Assembly (NCBI GenBank): GCA_016182845.1
Contig: JACPFT010000011.1
Span: forward strand, 84,292-148,291
Reading direction: 5' to 3'
Length of the DNA stretch: 64,000 nt
From: Gammaproteobacteria bacterium
GTDB lineage: Bacteria; Pseudomonadota; Gammaproteobacteria; Enterobacterales; Permianibacteraceae
Shown: piece by piece, positions 29,181 to 38,000 of the stretch
Numbering within the stretch: position 1 is the stretch's first letter
Layout of the letters: each line of letters starts with the position of its first letter
Program-made: the position numbers and the translations under genes
The notes under the pieces: model-generated
What the model was told of the DNA's origin: nothing
The model's database searches: none
Seen by the model: only the letters and a program-made list of their open reading frames with translations

Positions 29181-30245
29181 TCAATCCAGCCGCACCAGGT
29201 AGCAAGTCACTTCTTCCCGATCGTGATACAGCTGCTTGATGCGCAGGCGGTACTTGGCGCCCGCCTCCACCAGTCCGTCCTCGATCAGCTCGCGGCAGCG
29301 TTCCAGCTCGGCCCAGCGCTTCTTCATGGGCAGCTTGAGGTTGAAGATGGCACGGGTCGCATAGCGGTGGGCGACCCAGCGGGTGATGAGCTCGGCGATG
29401 CGCGCCGGTTGCTCCACCATGTCGCAGACCACCCAGTCCACGCGCTTCGGCGGCTTGTACTTGAAGCCGTCGACGCGCAGATGCTCGACCTGGCCGCCAT
29501 CCATCAGGCCCTTGTCCATGGGGCCGTTGTCGATGGCGGTGACGAACATGGAGCGTTTCACCAGCTGCCAGGTCCAGCCGCCGGGCGCGGCGCCCAGATC
29601 CACGGCCTTCATGCCGCCGGCCAGGAGCTCGTCCCAGTCGGCGGCGGGAATGAACTGGTGCCAGGCCTCTTCCAGCTTGAGGGTTGAACGGCTGGGAGCA
29701 TCTTTGGGAAAACGAAGTCGGGGTATGCCCATAAACCAGGGCGAAGAATTGTCGCTGCGGGCATAACCCACGTAGCAGGAGGTGGACGTCAGGAAGAACA
29801 CATGCAGGCGCGGCAGCGGCGCCTTGGGCTTCAGCAAGTCGGCGCGCTTCAGGCCCGCCACCAGGGGCGAGGTGAATTTCTTGCAGAACACCAGGAGCTC
29901 CTTCGCGGCATTGGTGTCCGCCGCCTCCACCTGCACCTCGGAAAAGCGGGTATCCAGCGCCCTCGCCGCCTCCAGGATCGGGCCCAGGCGGTCGGTGGGG
30001 TCCAGGTCGGCGAGCAGTTCGCCGCCGGCCAGCCATTGTCGGGCGAAGATCAGGCTATCGAAATCCAGCTGGCGCATGGCCTGGGCGGCGCCATCCTCGT
30101 CCTGCGTTTGGAACACCACATAGGCCGATTGCGGCTGGGTCTTGGCATAGCCGAACAAGCCGATCTCGGCGCAGCGCGCCTGGATCTCCTGGGCGCACTC
30201 GCTCTCGAATCCCGGGCGGCAATATAAAAGGATGGTGTTCAGCAT
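29181..30245 (-). CDS. rlmM: 23S rRNA 2'-O-ribose C2498 methyltransferase RlmM
   Basis: A 354-residue protein. The N-terminal THUMP-like domain (MLNTILLYCRPGFESECAQE) is followed by a Rossmann methyltransferase domain with SAM motif VDLGAAPGGWTWQLVKR and the K-D-K-E-type catalytic residues (DWVVCDMVEQP, IFNLKLPMKKRW). Modifies the ribose of C2498 in the peptidyl transferase region. Start is ATG 30245 because the family begins MLNTILLYCR; 19 upstream residues have no counterpart. Monocistronic and divergent from the GAF/HD gene. Confidence 0.95.
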   Translation of the reverse strand: MLNTILLYCRPGFESECAQEIQARCAEIGLFGYAKTQPQSAYVVFQTQDEDGAAQAMRQLDFDSLIFARQWLAGGELLADLDPTDRLGPILEAARALDTRFSEVQVEAADTNAAKELLVFCKKFTSPLVAGLKRADLLKPKAPLPRLHVFFLTSTSCYVGYARSDNSSPWFMGIPRLRFPKDAPSRSTLKLEEAWHQFIPAADWDELLAGGMKAVDLGAAPGGWTWQLVKRSMFVTAIDNGPMDKGLMDGGQVEHLRVDGFKYKPPKRVDWVVCDMVEQPARIAELITRWVAHRYATRAIFNLKLPMKKRWAELERCRELIEDGLVEAGAKYRLRIKQLYHDREEVTCYLVRLD

Positions 30246-30392
30246 GAGGGGCTCGCGGCAGCGGGAGGGGCAGGCGCGTCGCGCCTGCGAAAGGCTTGGC
30301 ATTCTAGCACAAGGGTCCGCTCCGCCAGCTTGCTCTAAGCCGCGACAGGGATTAGGGTTTTAGACAGCCCTCACACCGCACCGGAACACGCC

Positions 30393-32120
30393 ATGAGCCA
30401 CACCGCCGATCCCGCCCTCGCCCAGCTAGGCCCCCTGGCCCATAGCGCGGCCTTCGGCGCCACGCCCGAGGCGGAAGTCCTGCGTCAGGCCGGCTACCGG
30501 CTTCAGCCCCTGCGCCGGCCCGGCGAGCTGCCCGGCGACTGCCTTGCCCTTCTGCTGGATACCGATCTCTGCGACGAGCATGCCCCCGAGGTCTGGCGCG
30601 GCCAGGCGCTCGAGCTGTTCATCCTGTCTAGCGGCTGCGGCGAGGCGATTGCCGACCTGGTCCTGCCCACGCCACCGGGCCTGTCCGCCCTGCGCGCCGC
30701 CCTCAAACTGGCCCAGGATCGGCGCCGCCTGAACCTGCTCAACGACGCCCTGAGCCGGAACCTGGCCCAGAGCCATCTGCGTCTCAACCAATTGACCGAA
30801 GTGGGCACGGCCCTGTCCGCCGAGACGGATATCCACCGCCTCTTGGACCGGATCCTGACCGACGGTCGGCGCATCGCCTGCTGCGATGCGGTATCCCTGT
30901 TCCTCATCGATCAGCGCGAGGACGGCAGCCGCGAGCTGGTGTTCAAGCTGACCCAGAACGCCAGCATCGACTTCCCCTTCAGCGAACACCGCTTCCCCCT
31001 GGACGACACCTCCTTGGTGGGCCATGTGGCCCAGCAGGGCGAGGAGCTGAACATCTCCGACGTCTACCGCCTGAGCCCCGACCTGCCTTACCGCTTCCAT
31101 CGCGGCATCGACGAGGCCATGGGTTACCGCTCGGTGTCCATGCTGCTCCTGCCCCTGTCCACGCCCCAGGGCCAGATCATCGGCGTCCTGGAGTTCATCA
31201 ACCGCAAGGACCGCCCGGACCGCCTGCTGCGCGGCCGGGAAGCGGCGGAACTGCACACCCTGCCCTTCGAGGACAGCGAGATCTCGGCCCTGCGCGCCCT
31301 CTGCGGCCAGGCCGCCACGGCCATCGCCAACAACCTGCTGATGAGCTCCATGGGCGCCCTGTTCGACGGCTTCGTGGCCGCCGCCGTGACCGCCCTGGAA
31401 GAGCCCAGCCATGCCGTGGGCGAGCACGGCTACCGCGTCGGCGAACTGGCGGTGAGCACGGCCGAGGCCTATGGCCGGCAGCGTGGCCAAACCTTCGACG
31501 ACCGCGCCTTGCGCGAGCTGCGCTATGCCTGTTTGCTGCACGACTTCGGCCATGCCGGCCTGCGCCGCCCCGGCCAGAACCAGCGCATCGCCGCCTTTCG
31601 CAAGCGCTTGGCCCAGGAACGGGAGCGCCTGAAGCAGCGCCAATTCCAGGCCCTGATGGCGGGGCAGCGTGCCCTGCTCCTGCCCGATGTCCTGGCACGC
31701 ATCGACAGCTTCCTGCATGCCGTGGAGAAGGCCGATGTGCCGGCCCTGCGCCCCGAGGCGCTGTTTCCGCGCGGCAAGGACGGGGCCGGTTTGTTCAGCA
31801 CCGCCGTGGCCCGAGGGGAGCTGAACGAAACGCAGCAAACCACCCTGGACGGCCATTTGCGCCATACCCTGGCCTTCCTGGCGCGCCTGGACTGGCATCC
31901 GGAGCTGGCGCCCCGCCATGACGAGGCCACGGAAGCCGCGCGCCTGGCCCTGGGTTCGCGTCTGCTGCTGATCGCCGAGCTGTACGAGCTGTTGACCGAA
32001 GAAGGCATCGGCGCCCAGAAACCGGAGCAGGCCCTCGCCCTGCTGCGGGAGGCCTGCGGCGAGGCCGGGCCCTGGCGGGCCGTGCTCGAAGCCTTGGCCA
32101 AGGCCCGGGACGCCGGCTGA
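30393..32120 (+). CDS. GAF domain plus HD-type domain signalling protein
   Basis: A 575-residue soluble protein. Residues 1-110 may be a degenerate receiver-like domain (CLALLLDTDLCDEHAPEVW). A GAF domain follows at about 135-300 (LTEVGTALSAETDIHRLLDRIL, VSLFLIDQREDG, GVLEFINRKDRPD). The C-terminal region (about 325-570) is HD-like, with CLLHDFGHAGLRRPG as the HD motif, but no GYP signature is present, unlike canonical HD-GYP enzymes. Likely a ligand-sensing phosphohydrolase-like regulator of unknown substrate. Followed after 43 bp by a methyltransferase gene. Confidence 0.8.
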   Translation: MSHTADPALAQLGPLAHSAAFGATPEAEVLRQAGYRLQPLRRPGELPGDCLALLLDTDLCDEHAPEVWRGQALELFILSSGCGEAIADLVLPTPPGLSALRAALKLAQDRRRLNLLNDALSRNLAQSHLRLNQLTEVGTALSAETDIHRLLDRILTDGRRIACCDAVSLFLIDQREDGSRELVFKLTQNASIDFPFSEHRFPLDDTSLVGHVAQQGEELNISDVYRLSPDLPYRFHRGIDEAMGYRSVSMLLLPLSTPQGQIIGVLEFINRKDRPDRLLRGREAAELHTLPFEDSEISALRALCGQAATAIANNLLMSSMGALFDGFVAAAVTALEEPSHAVGEHGYRVGELAVSTAEAYGRQRGQTFDDRALRELRYACLLHDFGHAGLRRPGQNQRIAAFRKRLAQERERLKQRQFQALMAGQRALLLPDVLARIDSFLHAVEKADVPALRPEALFPRGKDGAGLFSTAVARGELNETQQTTLDGHLRHTLAFLARLDWHPELAPRHDEATEAARLALGSRLLLIAELYELLTEEGIGAQKPEQALALLREACGEAGPWRAVLEALAKARDAG

Positions 32121-32163
32121 GCGCTGCGGCTATAATCCCGGGTTTTCTCCCAAGGTTTCCCCC

Positions 32164-32775
32164 ATGAGCAAGCCCAGCACCGCCCCCGACGCCGCCACCA
32201 TCGCCCGCTGGCGCGCCGACATCCAGTTCAGCGACACGGTCTGCGGCCAACGCTTCGACTTCCTGTCTACCTGGGGCCTGTTCTCTCCGGAGGCTGTGGA
32301 CGAGGGCTCGCGCCTGTTGCTGGAGCAGATCGCCGACACGGTAAAGTCGACCGACGACTGCCTGGACGTGGGCTGCGGCGTGGGTGTCTTGGGCATGACC
32401 CTGGCGCGCTGGGCGCCCGAAGGCCGCTCGGTCATGGTGGACAAGGATTTCGTCGCCGTGGACTACACGCGCAAGAACATCGAACGCAACGCGTTGAAGA
32501 ACTGCGAAGTCTTCCTGTCCAACGGCTTCGCGCAAGTGGGCGACCGGAAATTCGACCTCATCGTCTCCAACCTGCCTGCCAAGGTCAGCAAGGAACAACA
32601 CTACCTCTACCTGGTCGATGCCTACGAGCACCTGAAGCCCGGCGGCCGCTTCGTGGTGGTCACCATCACCGGCCTGCGCGAATTCATCGCCCGCTCCTTC
32701 AAGGAAGTCTTCGGCAACTACGACAAGCTGAAGCAGGGCAAGGTCTATACCGTCGCGGAGGCGGTCAGGGAATAA
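32164..32775 (+). CDS. Class I SAM-dependent methyltransferase (RsmC/RlmG-like MTS domain)
   Basis: A 203-residue protein with SAM-binding LDVGCGVGVLGMTLAR at about 62-78, an acidic VDKDFVAVDYTRKN loop and the catalytic-type SNLPAKVSKEQ segment, comparable to the NPPY/NLPA motif of base methyltransferases acting on exocyclic amines. Its size matches a single MTS domain without the duplicated N-terminal half of RsmC. The substrate cannot be read from the sequence; rRNA is a reasonable guess. Good start at ATG 32164 after the upstream gene. Confidence 0.82.
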   Translation: MSKPSTAPDAATIARWRADIQFSDTVCGQRFDFLSTWGLFSPEAVDEGSRLLLEQIADTVKSTDDCLDVGCGVGVLGMTLARWAPEGRSVMVDKDFVAVDYTRKNIERNALKNCEVFLSNGFAQVGDRKFDLIVSNLPAKVSKEQHYLYLVDAYEHLKPGGRFVVVTITGLREFIARSFKEVFGNYDKLKQGKVYTVAEAVRE

Positions 32776-32783
32776 GCTACTGG

Positions 32784-32849
32784 CTGTAGGTCCCGCTTCG
32801 GCGGGACTGGGGATACCGCTCCGTGTCCGGCGAAAGCCGGACCTACGGT
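32784..32849. repeat. REP-like palindromes, two units with different stems
   Basis: CTGTAGGTCCCGCTTCGGCGGGAC and GTCCGGCGAAAGCCGGACCTACGG in opposite orientation, separated by about 18 bases, ending one base before the stop codon of the SpmAB gene. Confidence 0.85.
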
Positions 32850-32850
32850 T

Positions 32851-34080
32851 TCACCCATAAAACCAGTAGGCGATGGCGATCGCCGCCAGGACGCCCGCCA
32901 AGTCCGCCAACAGCCCGCAGCCGATGGCATGGCGGACCTTCTTGATGCCGACGCTGCCGAAATACACCGCGACCACGTAGAAGGTGGTCTCGGTCGAGCC
33001 CTGGATGATGGCCGCCGTGCGCGCCGCGAAGCTGTCGGCGCCGTGGGTCTTCATGGTTTCGATGAGCATGGCCCGCGCGCCCGAGCCGGAGAAGGGCTTG
33101 ATCAAGGCCGTGGGCAGCGCCTCGACGAAGCGGGTGTCGCCCCCTAAAGCACTCACCAGGGCACGGATACCGTCCATCAGGAACTCCAGCACACCGCTGG
33201 CGCGCAAGACCCCCACCGCCACCAGCATGGCCACGAGATAGGGGATGAGCGTGACGGCCACCCCGAAGCCCTCCTTCGCCCCCTCGATGAAACGCTCGTA
33301 GACATCCACTTTGCGCCAGGCGGCGATGCCCAGGAAGGCGATGATGGTGCCGAACAACAGGAAATTTCCGAGCACGGACGAGGCCGCCGACATGGCGTCG
33401 GGCGGCAGGGCGAATAAATAGCTCATCACGCCGCTGATCAGCAGCGCCGCCCCGGCGAAATACGCCAGGACCACCGGGTCGAAGATGCGCAGGCGCTGCA
33501 CAAAGGCCACGCAGATCAGTCCCACCAGGGTCGAACAAGATGTTGCCAGCAAGATCGGCAGGAACACGTCGGTGGGTTCCACGGCGCCGGCCTGGGCGCG
33601 GAACAGGAAGACATTGATGGGAAACAGGGTCAGGGACGAGGTGTTCAGGACCAGGAACAGGATCTGGGCATTGCTGGCCGTGTCCGCCGACTTATTCAGG
33701 CTCTGCAGCTCCGCCATGGCCTTGAGGCCGATGGGCGTGGCGGCATTATCCAGGCCCAGCATATTGGCCGCGAAATTCATGGTGATATTGCCGAGGGCCG
33801 GGTGCCCGGCCGGAACCTCCGGCATCAGGCGCTTGAAGAGCGGCGCCAGGAGCCGCGCCAGGGCGCGCACTACCCCGCCCGCCTCGGCGACTTTCAGCAG
33901 GCCCAGCCACAGCGTCAGGGTGCCCGCCAGGCCGATGGAGACCTCCACCGACAGCTTGGCCATGTCGAAGCTGGACTGCACCAGGCGCGAAAACACCGTG
34001 CCATCGCCCTGCCCCAGCCAGGTCCACAAGGCCGCCAGAAAGGACAGGAAGAAGAAGGAAAGCCAGAGACGGTTGAGCAT
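32851..34080 (-). CDS. Fused SpmA-SpmB-like nucleoside-recognition membrane protein
   Basis: A 409-residue inner-membrane protein with about ten hydrophobic segments. The N-terminal half matches SpmA (GNITMNFAANMLGLDNAATPIGLKAM, LFLVLNTSSLTLFPIN). The C-terminal half matches SpmB (GFGVAVTLIPYLVAMLVAVGVLRASG, GSTETTFYVVAVYFGSVGIKK). In sporulating Firmicutes these are two separate spore-maturation proteins; fused versions occur in many non-sporulating Gram-negatives, where the role is unknown, probably transport of a small solute. Monocistronic, ATG 34080. Confidence 0.88.
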   Translation of the reverse strand: MLNRLWLSFFFLSFLAALWTWLGQGDGTVFSRLVQSSFDMAKLSVEVSIGLAGTLTLWLGLLKVAEAGGVVRALARLLAPLFKRLMPEVPAGHPALGNITMNFAANMLGLDNAATPIGLKAMAELQSLNKSADTASNAQILFLVLNTSSLTLFPINVFLFRAQAGAVEPTDVFLPILLATSCSTLVGLICVAFVQRLRIFDPVVLAYFAGAALLISGVMSYLFALPPDAMSAASSVLGNFLLFGTIIAFLGIAAWRKVDVYERFIEGAKEGFGVAVTLIPYLVAMLVAVGVLRASGVLEFLMDGIRALVSALGGDTRFVEALPTALIKPFSGSGARAMLIETMKTHGADSFAARTAAIIQGSTETTFYVVAVYFGSVGIKKVRHAIGCGLLADLAGVLAAIAIAYWFYG

Positions 34081-34157
34081 GGAAACTCCGTAGCGGGCGC
34101 AAATTCACGGCCCGAGACTCGGCGGCAGGCTACCATGAGTGGAGCATCGAGGACACC

Positions 34158-34892
34158 ATGCAGCCCAGCTCATTCGACTTCCCGCCGCTTATCGGCCACC
34201 GGGGCCTGGCCGCCCTGGCGCCGGAAAACACCCTGGCCGGGCTGCGCACCGCCAAGGCCCACGGCCTGGACATGGTGGAATTCGACGTACGCCTGTCCGA
34301 GGACAAGATCCCCATGCTCTTCCACGACGACGAACTGGACCGCACCAGCTTCGGCAAGGGCCGGTTCCGGGACTACTCGGCCCAATGGCTGGGCCAGCTG
34401 GACGTTGGGCTATGGTTTTCCGCCCGCTTCGCCGGCGAAACCGTGCCAACGCTCTGGGAGGCCTTGCGCCTATGCCGCGAGCTGGGGCTGCGCGCCAATA
34501 TCGAGATCAAGGCCAACCCCGGCGAGGACGAGGCCACCGTCGCCGCGACCACCATGGTCCTGCATGGCCTGAACATCCCCGCCAACCAGGTTCTGCTCTC
34601 CAGCTTCAGCACAACGGCTCTCGCGGCGGCCCTACATCGCTGCCCCGAATATCCGCGCGGCCTACTGTGCGAAAACTGGCCTGAAGCGCCGCTTGAGGTA
34701 CTGCGCCGCCTGGCTTGCACCAGCCTGCATTGCGATGCCGATCATATCGACTATGCCGAAACCCGGACCTTGCGCGATCATGGCCATCCGGTACTGGCCT
34801 ACACGGTCAACGAACAGGAGTTCGCCGAGTTTCTCTGGCAACAGGGGGTGACGAGCCTGTTCTGCGACGAAGCCCTGAAACCGCCAAGCTAA
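34158..34892 (+). CDS. ugpQ: Glycerophosphodiester phosphodiesterase (UgpQ-like)
   Basis: A 244-residue cytoplasmic GDPD that hydrolyses glycerophosphodiesters to sn-glycerol 3-phosphate and an alcohol. TIM-barrel landmarks: IGHRGLAALAPENTLAG (catalytic His, Arg, Glu), EFDVRLSEDKIPMLFHDDELDRTS (Glu, Asp and second His), NIEIKANPG, and VLAYTVNEQEF then GVTSLFCDE near the end. No signal peptide, consistent with the cytoplasmic UgpQ branch. Start ATG 34158; the gene is divergent from the SpmAB gene. Confidence 0.92.
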   Translation: MQPSSFDFPPLIGHRGLAALAPENTLAGLRTAKAHGLDMVEFDVRLSEDKIPMLFHDDELDRTSFGKGRFRDYSAQWLGQLDVGLWFSARFAGETVPTLWEALRLCRELGLRANIEIKANPGEDEATVAATTMVLHGLNIPANQVLLSSFSTTALAAALHRCPEYPRGLLCENWPEAPLEVLRRLACTSLHCDADHIDYAETRTLRDHGHPVLAYTVNEQEFAEFLWQQGVTSLFCDEALKPPS

Positions 34893-35004
34893 TCGCTTTC
34901 CGCGCCTTGAACGGTTATCGGCCGTTCCTGTCGTGAATTATTACCATTGCCAGGCTCGTCGCTTTCGAAGAACCTTCTTTCGGTCACGTCAATGATGTTT
35001 TGAT

Positions 35005-35634
35005 ATGGATTTCCTTCGCGCCTTGAATATCGGACTATTCGCACTCGCCACGGCGGCCTGCGCCAGCAAAATCACGTCCCTGTTGCCGCCGCCGGAACCG
35101 GCGCTGCCCGAACCGATGGTGGAATACCGCCATGCTCCCTGCAAACCGAATGCAAAGGAAGCGGCCCTAGCCGGGTTGCTCCTGAAATCCCCTCTGCAAA
35201 AGCGTCCCGCTTTGCGCTGCAATGGGGTATTGGAAACTTTTGCGCGTCAGCGGGCACTGGATATGTCGCAGCGCGGTTATGTATCCCATCGGACGCCCGA
35301 AGGCCTGTATGTCAATGATCTCCTGCGCGAGCACTATCCCCTGCCCCGGTTTTATCTCAAGCGCGGTAATCAGGTGGAAGCCATCGCAGCCGGACTCACC
35401 GACCCGGACGCGGTCTGGCAGGCCTGGCTGGAGTCACACGATGCCCATCGGGAGCATGTGCTCGGCGACGAAGCCAGCTATCGCGAGCAGGACGAATATG
35501 GCATCGGCTATGTTTACAACCCCGAAGGCTCGCATGGCGACTATTGGGTGCTCATCTTGGCGCGACGCGCGCAGCCCGACGACCCACATCTCCTGTGCCC
35601 ACCACCCCCGGGAGCCTGCATACGCCTCGACTAA
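35005..35634 (+). CDS. CAP/SCP-domain lipoprotein
   Basis: A 209-residue protein with a short signal peptide and lipobox-like ATAAC near residue 19, a Pro-rich linker (LLPPPEPALPEP) and a CAP (SCP/PR-1) domain. FARQRALDMSQRGYVSHRTPEG contains the first conserved His region, AHREHVLGDEASY the second, and GIGYVYNPEGSHGDYWVLILA is the C-terminal strand pair. Bacterial CAP lipoproteins are envelope proteins without a settled biochemical role. Its 3' end overlaps the convergent WecG-like gene by four bases (TAAG/CTTA region at 35631-35634). Confidence 0.82.
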   Translation: MDFLRALNIGLFALATAACASKITSLLPPPEPALPEPMVEYRHAPCKPNAKEAALAGLLLKSPLQKRPALRCNGVLETFARQRALDMSQRGYVSHRTPEGLYVNDLLREHYPLPRFYLKRGNQVEAIAAGLTDPDAVWQAWLESHDAHREHVLGDEASYREQDEYGIGYVYNPEGSHGDYWVLILARRAQPDDPHLLCPPPPGACIRLD

Positions 35635-36374
35635 GCCTTGAACTTGTGCTTGAGCAGCATCCAGGCGAAGGCCAAATTAGTGGAAAAATACCGTTTCCAC
35701 ATACGCCCCGGCTCCTGAAGCACGCGGTACAGCCATTCCAGGCCGGCCTTCTGCATCCATAGCGGCGCACGCTGGGTCTTGCCGGCCATGATGTCGAAGG
35801 TTCCGCCCACGCCCATGACGAAGACCACGCCCAGGCGTTCCTTCCAGCGGTTGATAAAATTCTCTTTCTTCGGGCTGGTGATGGCGACAAATAGCAGCTT
35901 GGCGCCGGATTCGCGGATCTTGTCCACCACGGCTTCCTCGTCGTCCCAGAAATAACCGTGATGAAAGCCGGCGATCTTCAGGGCCGGGTATTTTGCGCCC
36001 AGGACATCCGCCATGCGGCGCACGATGGCGTCCTCGGCCCCCAGGAAAAACACCGAATCGCCGGTTTCCGAGGCCAATTGCAACAGGCGCTCGAAGAGGT
36101 CGATGCCGGCCACGCGCTCGGGGACCTCGTGCCCCAGGAAACGCGCGCCCCAGACCACGCCCATACCGTCGATATTCACGATATCGCAGGCGGAAACCGA
36201 TTCGGCGAGCTTTTTATCCTCCTGCATATGCACGATCTTGGCGACGTTGACCACCACGTGTTGGGTGAATTCGCCCGTGCTAAGCCGGCGGCGGATTTCC
36301 GCCACGGTGGCGTCCATGGTCCAGGGGTGAACCGGAGCGCCGAAGAAATCGAAGGCTTGGGGGGGATTGGTCAT
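35631..36374 (-). CDS. WecG/TagA/CpsF family glycosyltransferase
   Basis: A 247-residue GT26-family enzyme that adds the second sugar (N-acetylmannosaminuronic acid or related) to a lipid-linked intermediate. Motifs: VNVAKIVHMQEDKKLAE, NIDGMGVVWGARFLG, the VFFLGAEDAIVRRMADVL region, VAITSPKKENFINRW and GVGGTFDIMAGKTQRAPLWM. Start at ATG 36374 (MTNPPQAFDFFG); 16 upstream residues in frame are not conserved. It belongs functionally with the exopolysaccharide genes at 39-52 kb but is separated from them by two plus-strand genes. Confidence 0.9.
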   Translation of the reverse strand: MTNPPQAFDFFGAPVHPWTMDATVAEIRRRLSTGEFTQHVVVNVAKIVHMQEDKKLAESVSACDIVNIDGMGVVWGARFLGHEVPERVAGIDLFERLLQLASETGDSVFFLGAEDAIVRRMADVLGAKYPALKIAGFHHGYFWDDEEAVVDKIRESGAKLLFVAITSPKKENFINRWKERLGVVFVMGVGGTFDIMAGKTQRAPLWMQKAGLEWLYRVLQEPGRMWKRYFSTNLAFAWMLLKHKFKA

Positions 36375-36440
36375 TGAGGTACCCGGGATCGAGTGGAATG
36401 TGAAATAGCCAGCATAGTGCAATACTGCTCAGTTAAGGAA

Positions 36441-36534
36441 AAAAGTCCGTTCGTCCTGAGCTTGTCGAAGGATGAATGGACTTTTCTCCGTAGTCAGCAC
36501 GACGTTCATGGTTCGAGAGGCCCACCACGAACGG
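36441..36534. repeat. CCGTTCGTCCTGAG-type inverted repeat pair
   Basis: AAAAGTCCGTTCGTCC (36441-36456) pairs with GGATGAATGGACTTTT (36470-36485) around GAGCTTGTCGAA. A partner half GACGTTCATGGTTCGAGAGG then CCACGAACGG ends at 36534. The first hairpin also ends in a T run and could terminate transcription. A related element occupies 50878-50990. Confidence 0.75.
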
Positions 36535-36653
36535 CTTATCTGAGCAGCATTACCCGCATAGTGTAATTTGGCGCCCAGCACCTTGTCAGCCCGGTTTGAC
36601 GAACTCAACCCACCGTACTATGCATTACTGAACGCCATGCAAAAGGAGTTGCC

Positions 36654-37989
36654 ATGAATCCTCATACCGTCGCGCTCTTGTCCATCCTAGCGACACAAGT
36701 CCTCACCACGACGCCCGTCCAGGCCATTGGCACAGCATTCCAACCCATCGAAATCAAGCAGGCAGAAAGCGGCCAGTTGCAGTTTTCGCCACTACTCGAT
36801 CGGCTGCACCGTGACGACGGCTGGTATTTCCCCGGTGCCAGAGGCAACTTTCAGCCTCCCCTTGTACGATGAGGAAGGCAACTATCTCGTCCAGCCGCTG
36901 GAAAGCTGGACCTGGATCTGGCGTCAGGAAGGCCGCGAAGTCCACCGAGAAACAGCGACCTATCAGGGTGAGCCGAGCCGCTGCTGGGGAAATCCCGGAA
37001 TTCCCTGCGGGCATGCCGGCGGCCTTTGGGCGGCCGTCTACCTTAAATGCGCAAAGGAAGTGGAATACAGTGTCGAGCTGGAACAGAACGGCTTCCCCTT
37101 GGGGCGGAAAACCTTTCGCCCGACGCGGTTCCGCCCTATGGTCGATCCCGACGAGCTCCGCTACACGGCCAGCATACAGCCGAAACTGGACAGGAGCGGA
37201 ATCGGAGAGGTTTCGCCCATTGCCCTATACGTGACCGATGATCTGGATTGCGGTGAGCCTCTGGCCGACGTGAAGGTCAAGCTCAGCAGCCATATCCAGC
37301 CCGGAACCAACGGCCACGCCCACTTCGCCAGCGCCGACGAGGTGGGTAGCGGCGAGTTCCAGAACACCGATGGCGCTTCGACGCTGAACAGCGCCACGGA
37401 GATCGAGGGCAAGACCCGGGCGAACGGTTTCTATGCCACCGCCTACCAGGCCAAGGACTGGGCCCTCTCCGAGCGTATCGAGGTCGAACTGCTGCGCCCG
37501 GCGACCGCCGACGATCCTGAGCTAGCGGGTCCGACAACCACCTTCAACCTCGATATCAAGCTATCCAACCTGATCAATGTGCTCGACCTGGGCGGTTCGG
37601 TCTTGACGACCGCCGACGGCGGCACCTGCCCCCACGAACCCCAGCCGCGGCATATGACCTTCCTGGCAGCAAGCCTAGTGGTAAAAATAGCCACGGAGTA
37701 TCAACTAGAAACCGAAGCCAAGATATCGGTCAATGATGCATCACTGCCTTGGGGAGGCATCATTGACAATAAGCACGCAAACGGGAAAGACGCCTCATGC
37801 CATGTGTCTCATAGAAAAGGCATCGACATTGACATCAATCGAGTTGACTCAACAGGCCATGACATAGCCACGGCAACAAGCACCTTCGGTGGAAGGCTAT
37901 TAACTCGTCTCGAATGGATAACCATAGCATTCCAACACGAGCGAGCATTTAAAGTCCCGGAAGAACCGCTTCACTACCGATTTCAATAA
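36654..37989 (+). pseudogene. Frameshifted secreted protein with LAS-metallopeptidase-like C-terminus
   Basis: Two overlapping frames appear to make one gene. Frame one from ATG 36654 (ribosome-binding site AAAGGAG) encodes a signal peptide (MNPHTVALLSILATQVLTTT) and about 50 mature residues ending near DDGWYFPGA, then stops at 36872. The following frame, shifted by +1, continues with EATFSLPLYDEEGNYLVQPL through to 37989. The switch lies at roughly 36833-36850, consistent with one extra base, for instance in the CCCC run. The C-terminal part has CHVSHRKGIDIDINR and ends EPLHYRFQ, resembling the His/Asp metal site of LAS peptidases such as MepA. Function unproven. GC falls from about 37675 onward. 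Confidence 0.65.
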
Positions 37990-38000
37990 TGGAGTTTGAC

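Noticed and set aside
36441..36534. Non-coding RNA gene between the WecG-like and LAS-like genes
   Set aside because: The hairpin is explained by a repeat seen again at 50878-50990; no promoter or conserved RNA motif was found.
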